Source of the DNA: a bacterium
GTDB taxonomy: Bacteria > Planctomycetota > Planctomycetia > Pirellulales > Pirellulaceae
NCBI GenBank assembly: GCA_030432015.1
Contig: JAUIHJ010000476.1
Span: 1 to 6,591, forward strand
Direction of reading: 5' to 3'
DNA: 6,591 bases
In this document: one piece after another, positions 1 through 6,513 of the stretch
Layout of the letters: each line of letters opens with the position of its first letter
Position numbering within the stretch: position 1 is the first letter of the stretch
Program-made: the position numbers and the translations under genes
The notes under the pieces: model-generated
What the model was told of the DNA's origin: nothing
Database searches by the model: none
What the model saw: only the letters and a program-made list of their open reading frames with translations

Positions 1-1
1 G

Positions 2-1141
2 CCCGATGGCGGGCTCGTGGTCATTGCGCCGCCGGCCAATCCCTTCCGCTGCCCGCCCGGCCCCTACGAGCGGGCCTCCCTCATCGCGCATTACCTTTCG
101 GTGAACAAACCGGCATCGAAGATCCTGATTCTCGACGCCAAGGAGGACTTTTCCAAGCAACCGCTCTTCCGGCAGGCCTGGGAAACGCTCTATCCCGGCA
201 TGATCGAGTGGATTCCGCCCTCCATGGGCGGGCGCGTGGCCGGGGTCGAGCCGGACACGATGACGGTGGTGACCGATTTCAACCGCCACGAGGCTGCGGT
301 GGCCAACATCATCCCCCCGCAGCGTGCCGCCTCCATCGCACGAGCAGCGGGGGTTGTGGACGAAACCGGCTGGTGTCCCGTCTCGGGCCTGACCTTCGAA
401 AGCGACCTCGTCCCCGGCATTCACGTGGTGGGCGATGCCTGCTTTCCGGGCGCTATGCCCAAGTCCGCCTTTGCCGCCAATGCGCAGGCGAAGGTTGCCG
501 CCATGGCCATTGACGCGCTGCTGCGCGGACAGGAACCCGCCTCGCCCAAACTGCTGAACACTTGCTACAGCCTCGCGGCGCCCGACTACGCTTTCACCGT
601 TGCCGGAGTATACGGCGAAGCCGAGGGCAAGCTCTTCGAACTGGCCGATGCAGGTGGGGTCAGCCCGCTCGAGGCGGATGCGGCGGTGCGCGCGGAGTGT
701 GAAAAGGCAGACGCTGCGGAGGCGCGGGCCGTCGCTGCGGAAACGGTTGCCCGCCACCAGTTCCCCCCAGAAAGTACTGGTCATGGCACTACCAGACGCC
801 GGAGGGGCAATGCAAAGTTGCAGCCTGGTTTGAGGGCTATTCGTACGGTGCCAGGGCCGCGGAGGAGCATGGTGCGGGGGATTTCCAGGACATTCAGGTT
901 TCTTATGCCATTGAGACCCAGTATTCACCGGAGTTTGAGGCTGGCCGCATCCCCATCTCGCAAGGTGGTATGCAGTTCTATTACGACCACCCAGAGGAAC
1001 CAACCCCAACCGAGACCTTGCCCGCAGCGGGCTCCGCGATCGAAGCCATCGATCCGCAAACCGGCGTTGGCAAGCCACCGTTTGGCCACCCGTACGCCGG
1101 TGTACTCCCTGCCGCCTTCGCGACGCAGCGCGACTCGTTAG
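2..1141 (+). CDS. fccB: Flavocytochrome c sulfide dehydrogenase flavoprotein subunit (FccB), 3' part with aberrant C-terminus
   Basis: FccB is the FAD subunit of periplasmic flavocytochrome c; it oxidises sulfide and passes electrons to the cytochrome c subunit (FccA). The frame is open from base 2, so the N-terminal part (about 150 residues, with the first FAD-binding motif) lies outside the window; the ATG at 17 is internal. Hallmarks: PFRCPPGPYERA with one redox-active Cys (codon 50-52), KILILDAK, LYPGMIEW, the FAD-contacting HVVGDA...GAMPKSAFAANAQAKV (about 425-500), and NTCYSL with the partner Cys (563-565), then VAGVYG and GGVSPLEADAAVRAE. From family knowledge, these two Cys form the active-site disulfide. 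Similarity ends near base 712, before the usual C-terminal tail (aromatic WY, then a near-terminal F). The frame then runs to a stop at 1139-1141 through Arg/Pro/Ser-rich sequence that is out of frame with a real planctomycete reading frame. I infer the gene lost its last 12-18 codons at a junction. High G+C (about 66% in 1-300). Family identity is secure; function of this allele is doubtful. Confidence 0.88.
   Translation, partial: PDGGLVVIAPPANPFRCPPGPYERASLIAHYLSVNKPASKILILDAKEDFSKQPLFRQAWETLYPGMIEWIPPSMGGRVAGVEPDTMTVVTDFNRHEAAVANIIPPQRAASIARAAGVVDETGWCPVSGLTFESDLVPGIHVVGDACFPGAMPKSAFAANAQAKVAAMAIDALLRGQEPASPKLLNTCYSLAAPDYAFTVAGVYGEAEGKLFELADAGGVSPLEADAAVRAECEKADAAEARAVAAETVARHQFPPESTGHGTTRRRRGNAKLQPGLRAIRTVPGPRRSMVRGISRTFRFLMPLRPSIHRSLRLAASPSRKVVCSSITTTQRNQPQPRPCPQRAPRSKPSIRKPALASHRLATRTPVYSLPPSRRSATR
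706..745. other. Junction between fccB and planctomycete-type sequence
   Basis: Upstream of about base 712 the only meaningful reading frame is FccB (phase of base 2). Downstream of about base 742 the meaningful frame is the phase of base 703, which gives GNGCPPPVPPRKYWSWHYQ, a planctomycete-type block. The FccB tail is missing, and the second frame has a stop at 700-702 and no start codon until 970. A 9-base direct repeat CGCTGCGGA occurs at 712-720 and again at 733-741, within the transition. The exact breakpoint cannot be fixed by eye. Possible causes are a chimeric assembly or clone, or illegitimate recombination at short homology. Confidence 0.6.
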
Positions 1142-1383
1142 GAGCATCCACCAACCACGTTGTTCCACCGGAACACGCCGGTCCCTTGGCGGACATCCCA
1201 GCCTCGGGAAGCCGACCTCGTGGTACACACGCGTCGACTTATTCCAGCTCGCAACCACCTCAGCCAGCGGGAACCGTGCTCGATGGAAATCGCACGGCGA
1301 GCGAGCCAACCGTTTCACGATTACCTCCGGAGACTTGGCCATCCGACAGGGCAACACCGGCGTCGTTTCAGTTTCGTCGATAG
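742..1383 (+). CDS. 5'-truncated planctomycete hypothetical protein (YWSWHYQTPEG / GARAAEE family)
   Basis: The frame is open from 703 to the TAG at 1381-1383 but has no usable start before the ATG at 970, which falls after the conserved part, so the gene is 5'-truncated. From about 748 it reads GCPPPVPPRKYWSWHYQTPE, then a KVAAWFEGYSYGARAAEEHG block and VSYAIETQYSPEF. From memory this resembles short hypothetical proteins of Pirellula-type planctomycetes with a G-(N/D)-GCPP...PPR-YW core and a GA-AAEEDG motif, usually preceded by a signal sequence and a GY-DVA block; those parts are missing here. The remaining ~120 residues are rich in Pro, Ser, Thr and Ala, typical of an exported low-complexity tail. 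Function is unknown. It lies 70 bases upstream of the export operon in the same direction and may be its original neighbour. The upstream part is presumed lost at the junction near 706-745; a native frameshift near 738 is a less likely alternative. Confidence 0.6.
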   Translation, partial: NGCPPPVPPRKYWSWHYQTPEGQCKVAAWFEGYSYGARAAEEHGAGDFQDIQVSYAIETQYSPEFEAGRIPISQGGMQFYYDHPEEPTPTETLPAAGSAIEAIDPQTGVGKPPFGHPYAGVLPAAFATQRDSLGASTNHVVPPEHAGPLADIPASGSRPRGTHASTYSSSQPPQPAGTVLDGNRTASEPTVSRLPPETWPSDRATPASFQFRR

Positions 1384-1453
1384 ATCGAAGCAGAATATCG
1401 CCTCGAATCGCGGCTGATTTCATTTAATGACGGCGAACCATTGAGAGTTCAGG

Positions 1454-2785
1454 ATGAACGCACGCAAACCATCAGCATCGTCAATTCAATCTGCGTATTT
1501 CAAGGGCATCTCGCGGATCGGCCTGTGGGTGAAGCTGTCGTTGTTGTTGAGCGTCGTTTTCGCAGTGTCCGGGTGCACCTCGGTGATGTCACCGATCAGC
1601 GGTGTTCCAGCGCACCGACTTCCCAGCCAGTTTCACGCCAAGCCAAAGAACCTCTTGGTACCGGTCGATATCTCGCGGTTGCGACAGCCTCCACCGCGAG
1701 AATACCTTGTCGATGGCGGTGATATCCTGGGCATCTATATCGAAAGCGTGTTGGGATCGGAGGACATGCCGCCGCCTGTCCACATGCCCGAGAAGGATTC
1801 TGATCTGCCACCCTCGATCGGGTTTCCGATCCCAGTTCGAGAGAATGGAACCTTGGCCCTGCCCCTGGTGCCGCCAATTCCCGTGCGAGGCCTCACCCTC
1901 GCTCAAATTGAGAACGTGATACGGCGTGCGTATACGATCGACAATCAGATCCTGCCGGCCGGCAAAGAACGGATCATCGTGACCTTGATGCGCAAGCGAA
2001 CTTATCACGTCGTCGTCATGCGACAAGACGGTGGCATTGGGGACGGTAAGAGCGAATTAAGCACTCGAGGTCAATCCGTGCAACTTACGGCCTACAAGAA
2101 CGACGTCCTCAATGCGCTTGCCGAGACCGGTGGGCTGCCTGGTTTGAGTGCTAATAACGAAGTCAAGATCCTCAAGGCAGGCCGCATGGATCCGCGGAAG
2201 CGTGATCAGTTTGTGAGCGACTTCTATTCCATGCCTGTGGCGGATTCGTGCCTCTGCCGACCTCCGTTGCCGGATGATCCGGCCGTCGTCCGCATCCCAT
2301 TACGATTGCCACCTGGCGTGATCCCGAACTTCCAACCCGCCGACGTCATACTCGATGACGGCGACATCGTGTATATCGAGGGTCGCGAGCGCGAGGTTTT
2401 TTACACCGGCGGACTACTTGAGGGTGGCGAGCATCCTTTACCGCGGGACTATGACTTGGACGTCATCGGCGCCATGGCGATCGCCGGGCAGGGACTGGGA
2501 AGCGCCTCTGGGCGGGGCGGCCGAGGCGGCGGTGGGAACGGCTTAAATGGTTTCGGCGGTGTGCCCCCGGGCCAGTTGTTCATCTTAAGAGAAACCCCCT
2601 GCGATGGACAAATTACGATCCAAGTCGACCTCACGCGCGCCGCGAATTCGCCAACCGCCAGGCCACTTGTTCAACCCGGTGACATCCTCATCCTCCAGTA
2701 CAAACCAGAGGAAGAGATTTTGAATTTCAGCCTCGCCACGTTTTTCACGTACGGAATTCAACAACTCTTCCGGGATAGGAACTAG
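1454..2785 (+). CDS. Wza/SLBB-type polysaccharide export outer-membrane lipoprotein
   Basis: Predicted outer-membrane exit channel of a capsule/exopolysaccharide export system (Poly_export plus SLBB, Wza-like). 443 residues. A hydrophobic stretch at about 23-39 ends in lipobox AVSGC with Cys41 as lipidation site. Poly_export region: YLVDGGDILGIYIE (84-97) and NGTLALPLVPPIPVRGLTLAQ (131-151), the usual Y-GDxL and G-x-LPLV-P-x-V-GLT signatures. First SLBB: about 183-243 (YHVVVMRQDGG ... DVLNALAETGGLPG ... VKILKAGR). A second lies at about 315-412 (VFYTGGLLEGGEHPLP ... PLVQPGDILILQY) and is interrupted by a Gly-rich loop at 347-369. The C-terminus (420-440, ILNFSLATFFTYGIQQLFR) is amphipathic, comparable in position to the membrane-spanning helix of Wza. 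A GAGAG sequence at 1443-1447 is a plausible ribosome site 6 bases before the ATG. A GTG at codon 26 would still give a short lipoprotein signal but has no clear ribosome site. First gene of the three-gene envelope cluster. The linker Cys266/Cys268 pair is unusual. Confidence 0.88.
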   Translation: MNARKPSASSIQSAYFKGISRIGLWVKLSLLLSVVFAVSGCTSVMSPISGVPAHRLPSQFHAKPKNLLVPVDISRLRQPPPREYLVDGGDILGIYIESVLGSEDMPPPVHMPEKDSDLPPSIGFPIPVRENGTLALPLVPPIPVRGLTLAQIENVIRRAYTIDNQILPAGKERIIVTLMRKRTYHVVVMRQDGGIGDGKSELSTRGQSVQLTAYKNDVLNALAETGGLPGLSANNEVKILKAGRMDPRKRDQFVSDFYSMPVADSCLCRPPLPDDPAVVRIPLRLPPGVIPNFQPADVILDDGDIVYIEGREREVFYTGGLLEGGEHPLPRDYDLDVIGAMAIAGQGLGSASGRGGRGGGGNGLNGFGGVPPGQLFILRETPCDGQITIQVDLTRAANSPTARPLVQPGDILILQYKPEEEILNFSLATFFTYGIQQLFRDRN

Positions 2786-2843
2786 TCAGGCTGTGCTTGC
2801 CGGTCTGAAATGCGTTCAGTGACGTTGCTACGAATTGCTTGAA

Positions 2844-3824
2844 ATGATGCTTCACTTACCCATCGTTTGCCGAGCCTGCAGCTGCTTGATCGTTCTATGG
2901 CTGACAGCCGTGGTCGAGGCTGATGGTTTGCCCCAGAATCGAAACACGGGTATGGGTTGGCGAATGCCTTCGAAAGTGAATTCGCGGCAGAAAGCCAACC
3001 TGCCACCCTCGAAAATTCCCTACAACAGTTTGCGAAAACAGCCTCGTCTGCCAACAGTGGACCCCAGTCCGATATCGACCGCATCCCTGAACCAACAATC
3101 AAGCTCTTTTGACGGCGTGCAACTCGTGAAATTTCAAGACACGACGGAACTCGTCCCGACGCACGCACCGTCTGCGATCAATCGCCGACGGCCCGTGAGC
3201 GGCGATGGACGTTCCGCTGCGAAGCCATCAACGATGGCTGACCCCCCTCCCAGGCCGCCCTTGGAGTTGGGGCTTTCGTTACTTGACGACGATTCGCCGG
3301 AATCACCGAAGGCAGTTGCTGCGACACGAAGCATCGCCGCGAACGACGACCCCATCCAAGCGGGTCGACCTTACAGGTCGCGTCCAACCATCGCACCTCG
3401 GGCGATTCACCTAGGCGTGGCGGCGAGGTGCCGTTTGGAAGCGCCCGACGCCATCCAACGAATTGAAATTGCGAATCGAAACGTCTGCGACGTGGTGAGT
3501 AAGGGAGTGCGGGAGGCAACGCTGATCGCCAAAGCTGGTGGCACCACTTCGCTGACCGTTTGGTTTGGTGCGCCGCTGATCCCGGTTCGTTACCACGTCC
3601 GTGTTGGCGACGCTGGTGGCGGTCCGTGGGACGACCAGGACGCGCGATTGCAGGCTCGCGTCGCCAAGAAGTTTCCGAACAGTGACATCACGGTTGTGAG
3701 TCAAGACGAAACGTTAATCGTGAGCGGCATCGCCAGCAGTGAGCGCGAAGCCATCAATATCCTGAGCGCTATTCGCGATCAGCGTTGGGTGCCCGTCGTT
3801 GACCGAGTCGAAGTTCGACGGTAG
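2844..3824 (+). CDS. Secreted pilus-assembly N-terminal (CpaC/RcpA-like) and BON domain protein
   Basis: 326 residues from the ATG at 2844; a second ATG follows at once, and a TTG at 2835 is possible. No start has a good ribosome site, so translation may depend on the upstream gene 58 bases away. Residues 1-26 look like a signal peptide with a Cys-rich core and cleavage after VEA. Residues 30-180 are disordered, rich in Pro, Ser, Arg and Asp. Residues about 187-255 match the T2SS/T3SS pilus-assembly N-terminal domain: IHLGVAARCRLEAPDAIQRIEIAN, DVVSKGVREATLIAKAGGTTSLTVW, VRYHVRV. Residues about 265-326 match a BON domain: DARLQARVAKKFPNSDITV, DETLIVSGIASSEREAINIL, VPVVDRVEV. In CpaC/RcpA the N-domain is followed by a secretin barrel; none is present here. 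It lies between an outer-membrane export lipoprotein and a beta-barrel gene, so I infer a periplasmic or outer-membrane scaffold role in the same machine. Domain calls are good; the role is inference. Confidence 0.8.
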   Translation: MMLHLPIVCRACSCLIVLWLTAVVEADGLPQNRNTGMGWRMPSKVNSRQKANLPPSKIPYNSLRKQPRLPTVDPSPISTASLNQQSSSFDGVQLVKFQDTTELVPTHAPSAINRRRPVSGDGRSAAKPSTMADPPPRPPLELGLSLLDDDSPESPKAVAATRSIAANDDPIQAGRPYRSRPTIAPRAIHLGVAARCRLEAPDAIQRIEIANRNVCDVVSKGVREATLIAKAGGTTSLTVWFGAPLIPVRYHVRVGDAGGGPWDDQDARLQARVAKKFPNSDITVVSQDETLIVSGIASSEREAINILSAIRDQRWVPVVDRVEVRR

Positions 3825-3855
3825 CCGGAAAAGAATTGTCCATGAGGTTAAGATC

Positions 3856-4950
3856 ATGAAGTTTCGATGCGGGCGAAGCATTCTGAACTGGGCAGGCATA
3901 CTAGCGTTTGCCTTGCAAGCCGTCTGTGCCGTTTCGTTCGCTCAGTTGCCGGTGATTGATGGCCCGGCACGTGATCCGACGTTGTTGCCGCTGACAACCG
4001 TTCCCAGCTATTCCGGGAATTCAGAACTCCGTCTTGACGAAGGCACAACTTATGTTGACGGCCTGCCCGACGCGCCTGTCACCTTCGGACCTGGTGGTTT
4101 TGGCCATTCGTGCTGCGGCGATTGTCCTCCTGGTTGGCACGCGCGTGTCGATGGATTGTTGTTAAATCGGGAGATTCGGGAATACACGTCGTCGAACGTC
4201 CTGACATTCGACGATCTAGGCTATGAGCAAGGCGCACGCCTCAGTCTGATACGCCGTCTCGATTGCCTCGACGCCTGGGAAATCACCTACGTCGGTCCCT
4301 ATCAGTGGGAGGAGGTTGGCCAACTCGCCGGCGTAGGGTTAACGTCTCAGTTGACGTCCACCACGCTGGATCTCTCCGAGTTCAATAACGCCACGCTTCA
4401 TGCGCAGCGCTTGCGGTCAACCCTGAATAGCCTGGAAGTCAATCGCCGCTGGTTTGGGTGGGATGTCATTTCGACATTCGCAGGAGTTCGCTATTTGCAC
4501 ATTGGCGAAGACTACCTTTTCAATTCGACAGGCACTATGGGGCTCGGTGAGCTAACGACCGAAACGAACAATCATCTGCTGGGTGCTCAGCTTGGCATGG
4601 AGTTGATGTATCCGGTCGGGAGGTGGTCGACCACGGCGTCTGTCAAAGGCGGCCTGTTTGGAAACGTGATCGACGGCAGCGCATCCCTGACCAATAACGG
4701 CGTCGGTCAATTCTCGAACGCCGCAGAGGATTTTGGCTTCGCGGCCGCGGTGGAAGTCGGCTATTTTGCGAGCTTCCAAGTCACGCCTCGGATCAAGTTT
4801 CGTGCTGGCTACGAGTTTTGGTGGCTCTACGGCGTTGCCTTGGCCACCGATCAGGTTACAAGCCCGTTAACGGCGAACACGGGGCGGGCGGTCGATGACG
4901 CAACAACGGTTTACCACGGCGCCACGGCAGGCGTGGAGATTGACTGGTAA
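3856..4950 (+). CDS. BBP7-like outer-membrane beta-barrel protein
   Basis: 364 residues from the ATG at 3856, chosen because GAGG at 3844-3847 sits 8 bases upstream and residues 1-29 then form a clean signal peptide (MKFRCGRSIL, hydrophobic core, cleavage after SFA). The same frame is open upstream to 3799, but that start would lie inside the previous gene and hide the signal. Mature protein: a short linker, a CCGDC cluster (residues 86-90) followed by PPGWHARVDGLLLNRE, then alternating amphipathic strands rich in Tyr, Trp and Phe (ARLSLIRRLDCLDAWEITYVG, VISTFAGVRYLHIGEDY, NNHLLGAQLGMELMYPVGRW, VEVGYFASFQVTPRIKFRAGYEFWW) and a C-terminal GVEIDW ending in an aromatic residue, as expected for outer-membrane barrels. 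The NNHLLGAQLG motif and Cys-rich start resemble planctomycete BBP7 porin-like proteins. It starts 31 bases after the pilus-N/BON gene, so is probably co-transcribed. Substrate unknown; passive pore or export partner are both possible. Confidence 0.78.
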   Translation: MKFRCGRSILNWAGILAFALQAVCAVSFAQLPVIDGPARDPTLLPLTTVPSYSGNSELRLDEGTTYVDGLPDAPVTFGPGGFGHSCCGDCPPGWHARVDGLLLNREIREYTSSNVLTFDDLGYEQGARLSLIRRLDCLDAWEITYVGPYQWEEVGQLAGVGLTSQLTSTTLDLSEFNNATLHAQRLRSTLNSLEVNRRWFGWDVISTFAGVRYLHIGEDYLFNSTGTMGLGELTTETNNHLLGAQLGMELMYPVGRWSTTASVKGGLFGNVIDGSASLTNNGVGQFSNAAEDFGFAAAVEVGYFASFQVTPRIKFRAGYEFWWLYGVALATDQVTSPLTANTGRAVDDATTVYHGATAGVEIDW

Positions 4951-5090
4951 GCACGAAGCGATTGGGTTCCTCAATCCTCGCCTGATTTGTTGACTCTGTT
5001 CCATGGCCTTCAAGGCCGCTGTCATTGAGCTCCCACGTTCAACTGGCATTCAGAAACGAACACCTGTTCCGATCGTTCCCTTCGATCGAC
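4951..5090. other. Convergent intergenic stretch with weak hairpins
   Basis: 140 bases between two converging genes. Two short inverted repeats are visible: GGCCTT-C-AAGGCC at 5005-5017 and CGATCG-TTCCCTT-CGATCG at 5070-5088, the second just beyond the stop of the minus-strand gene. Neither is followed by a T-run on either strand, so I do not call a factor-independent terminator. Nothing else is seen here. Confidence 0.3.
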
Positions 5091-6455
5091 CTAAATGATC
5101 GTGAACTCCAGGAAATCGGACCAGCCTCCATCGAGTCCGTCATCGTTAAACGCCCGGACCCAGAACAGATATTCATGTCCGACGACCAGTGAGGTTGCGG
5201 ATGTGTAAGTGGTTTCGGTGATATCCGTCTTGTGAATCACCTTGTGCGTGTTGGTCGTCTGGTCGAAGACCCAAAGTTCGTACCTGGCCGCTCCGGCGGC
5301 AGCATTCCAGCTGAATGTGGGCGTGGCGCCGGAAGTATTTCCGGTGGGGCCGATTAACACAGGAACCTCGGGGATGCCCACGCTGAAGCTCGTGCCGCCG
5401 CTCCAGTCACCCCACAGGCCATCGGCACTTTGGGTTCGCAGCCAGAATTGGTACCGTCCGCTGGGAAGGGCCGTCGCCGGGGTAAAGCTGGTCGCCGTCA
5501 GCGCGGTCTCATGGATCACGAAGTGCGTATTGGTGGTCTGGTTAAAGACCGAGAGTTCGTAGTTGGCAGCGGTGGGGACCGCGTTCCAGCTGAAGGTAGG
5601 GGTCGTATCGAAGGTATTCCCGGTGGGGCCGATGACCGTCGGCGGCGCCAGGATGCTGCCGACGGTAAAGTTGGCCGCTGCCGACCAGCCTTTCGAGGAT
5701 CCGGAGCCCCAGGCCTGAATCCAGAAGACGTGCGGGCCGCTGGCGAGCGCCGTGGATGGGGTAAACGAATTGGTGGTCACATTGTTTTCGTAGATAACCC
5801 GCGCGCCAGTCGCAGAATTGGTCACCCACAAGACATAGTAGTCGGCACCTTCATCAGACCATGTGAAGGTCGGCGTTGTATCTGCGGTTGTTCCCGTTGG
5901 TCCGATGATCGTCGGTACGTTGGGAATCGCCCCGACTACGAAGTCCAACGCATCGCTCCACGGGCCCAAGTTACCATTGGTATCAATGGCCCGTACCCAG
6001 AATCGATAACGGCCCGAGGCTAACGCTTCACCCGCAGTTGCAGTGTAGGAATTCGTCCCGACGGCAGGTTGGTAGATCGCGTGGTGTGAATTGGTCGTGA
6101 CGTTGTAGACGGACAGTTCATAGTTTGCAGCGCCGGCGACTGCGCTCCAAGTGAATTCCGGCGTGGTATCGTTGATGTTGCCACTGGGACCCGTCAGCGT
6201 GGGTGCCGTCAGGCTGGCACCAATAACAAAGCCAAAATAGTTCGGCCCGTTGGAGGCCACCGTGGCCGGGGAGCCAAGATCATCCATCAAGGCAATGGTT
6301 TCCGCCGCCGGGCGCCCCTGGTCTGTCAGGGTCTCATCGAATCCCGCAAGCGCCGCAATATCCTGATCACGGGGGAAAACCCGACGTGCGTCTGCCCCCG
6401 CCACATAGTCGCGGCCGCGCCTGTCGGCTTCCTGTAGCAACTGATCTTCATTCAT
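5091..6455 (-). CDS. Hybrid ORF: group II PLP decarboxylase N-terminus fused to four FN3-like repeats
   Basis: 454 residues. Residues 1 to about 82 match the start of PLP-dependent group II decarboxylase/aspartate-aminotransferase-fold proteins: MNEDQLLQEADRRGRDY, then a GSPATVASNGP-NYFGFVIGAS block. In the family this block is followed by SLPA..A..WLA.AWDQN and later the PLP-binding Lys domain; all of that is absent. From about residue 84 to the end are four FN3/Ig-like repeats of ~92 residues, each starting P-T-x-x-GPTGNT-DTTPTFSW and containing YELxVxNxTTN, ALxSGRYxFWVRA and W(S)...FxVG. These resemble extracellular repeat proteins of planctomycetes. The N-terminus has no signal peptide, so as it stands the repeats would not be exported. 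The ATG has AGGACGAG on the minus strand 7-14 bases upstream. The product is probably non-functional as a decarboxylase. A chimeric join is more likely than a natural domain fusion. Confidence 0.72.
   Translation of the reverse strand: MNEDQLLQEADRRGRDYVAGADARRVFPRDQDIAALAGFDETLTDQGRPAAETIALMDDLGSPATVASNGPNYFGFVIGASLTAPTLTGPSGNINDTTPEFTWSAVAGAANYELSVYNVTTNSHHAIYQPAVGTNSYTATAGEALASGRYRFWVRAIDTNGNLGPWSDALDFVVGAIPNVPTIIGPTGTTADTTPTFTWSDEGADYYVLWVTNSATGARVIYENNVTTNSFTPSTALASGPHVFWIQAWGSGSSKGWSAAANFTVGSILAPPTVIGPTGNTFDTTPTFSWNAVPTAANYELSVFNQTTNTHFVIHETALTATSFTPATALPSGRYQFWLRTQSADGLWGDWSGGTSFSVGIPEVPVLIGPTGNTSGATPTFSWNAAAGAARYELWVFDQTTNTHKVIHKTDITETTYTSATSLVVGHEYLFWVRAFNDDGLDGGWSDFLEFTII
5094..6206 (-). 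repeat. Four tandem FN3/Ig-like repeats (~92 residues each)
   Basis: Unit 1 is about 5922-6206, unit 2 5646-5918, unit 3 5367-5645 and unit 4 5094-5366. Each carries GPxGxTxxxTPxFxW, a central tyrosine motif (NYELSVYN / YYVLWVTN / NYELSVFN / RYELWVFD), TTN-x-H-x-V/A-I-x followed by T-x-(S/T)-(F/Y)-T, and an FWVRA-like strand. Units 3 and 4 are closest to each other, including near-identical DNA at 5617-5636 and 5335-5354, which suggests a recent duplication. Probably surface-exposed beta-sandwich domains used for adhesion or as spacers. Confidence 0.8.
6205..6235. other. Junction between decarboxylase start and FN3-like repeat gene
   Basis: On the minus strand the peptide FGFVIGASLTAPTLTGP bridges two families. 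FGFVIGxSL is a conserved decarboxylase motif, while FVVGAIPNVPTIIGP and FTVGSILAPPTVIGP are the linkers between the downstream repeats. The join falls where both proteins share F-V-x-G-(A/S), so reading frame and repeat phase are kept. This fits recombination or assembly at short homology. The breakpoint cannot be placed more exactly by eye. Confidence 0.6.
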
Positions 6456-6479
6456 GGCAATCTCGTCCTATTCGATGCA

Positions 6480-6499
6480 ATATCGAGAATATTCTATAT
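6480..6499. promoter_or_regulatory. Palindromic AT-rich operator in divergent promoter region
   Basis: The 58-base gap between two divergent starts contains the perfect 10-base palindrome AGAATATTCT (6486-6495), flanked by ATAT at 6480-6483 and 6496-6499. ArsR-family dimers typically bind such AT-rich inverted repeats near their own start, so autoregulation and joint control of the divergent gene are likely. The site sits 18 bases before the ArsR-type ATG. Effector unknown. Confidence 0.5.
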
Positions 6500-6513
6500 A
6501 GAAGATTTGCTAT

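Noticed and set aside
17..1141. ATG at 17 as the true start of the FccB gene
   Set aside because: The frame is open upstream to base 2 and DGGLVVIAPPANPF is internal to FccB; the N-terminal part is simply outside the window.
1160..1417. Plus-strand ORF and other short frames between 1142 and 1440
   Set aside because: Low-complexity Arg/Pro-rich translations with no start context; they overlap the better supported frame ending at 1383.
1589..2026. 145-codon minus-strand ORF inside the SLBB gene
   Set aside because: Antisense shadow; no motif, while the plus strand has a complete lipoprotein with conserved domains.
5070..5088. CGATCG-TTCCCTT-CGATCG as a rho-independent terminator
   Set aside because: The stem is only 6 bp and no T-run follows on either strand.
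5430..6023. 197-codon plus-strand ORF
   Set aside because: It lies antisense to the FN3-like repeats; its Arg/Gly-rich translation shows no family motif and it is a shadow of the minus-strand gene.
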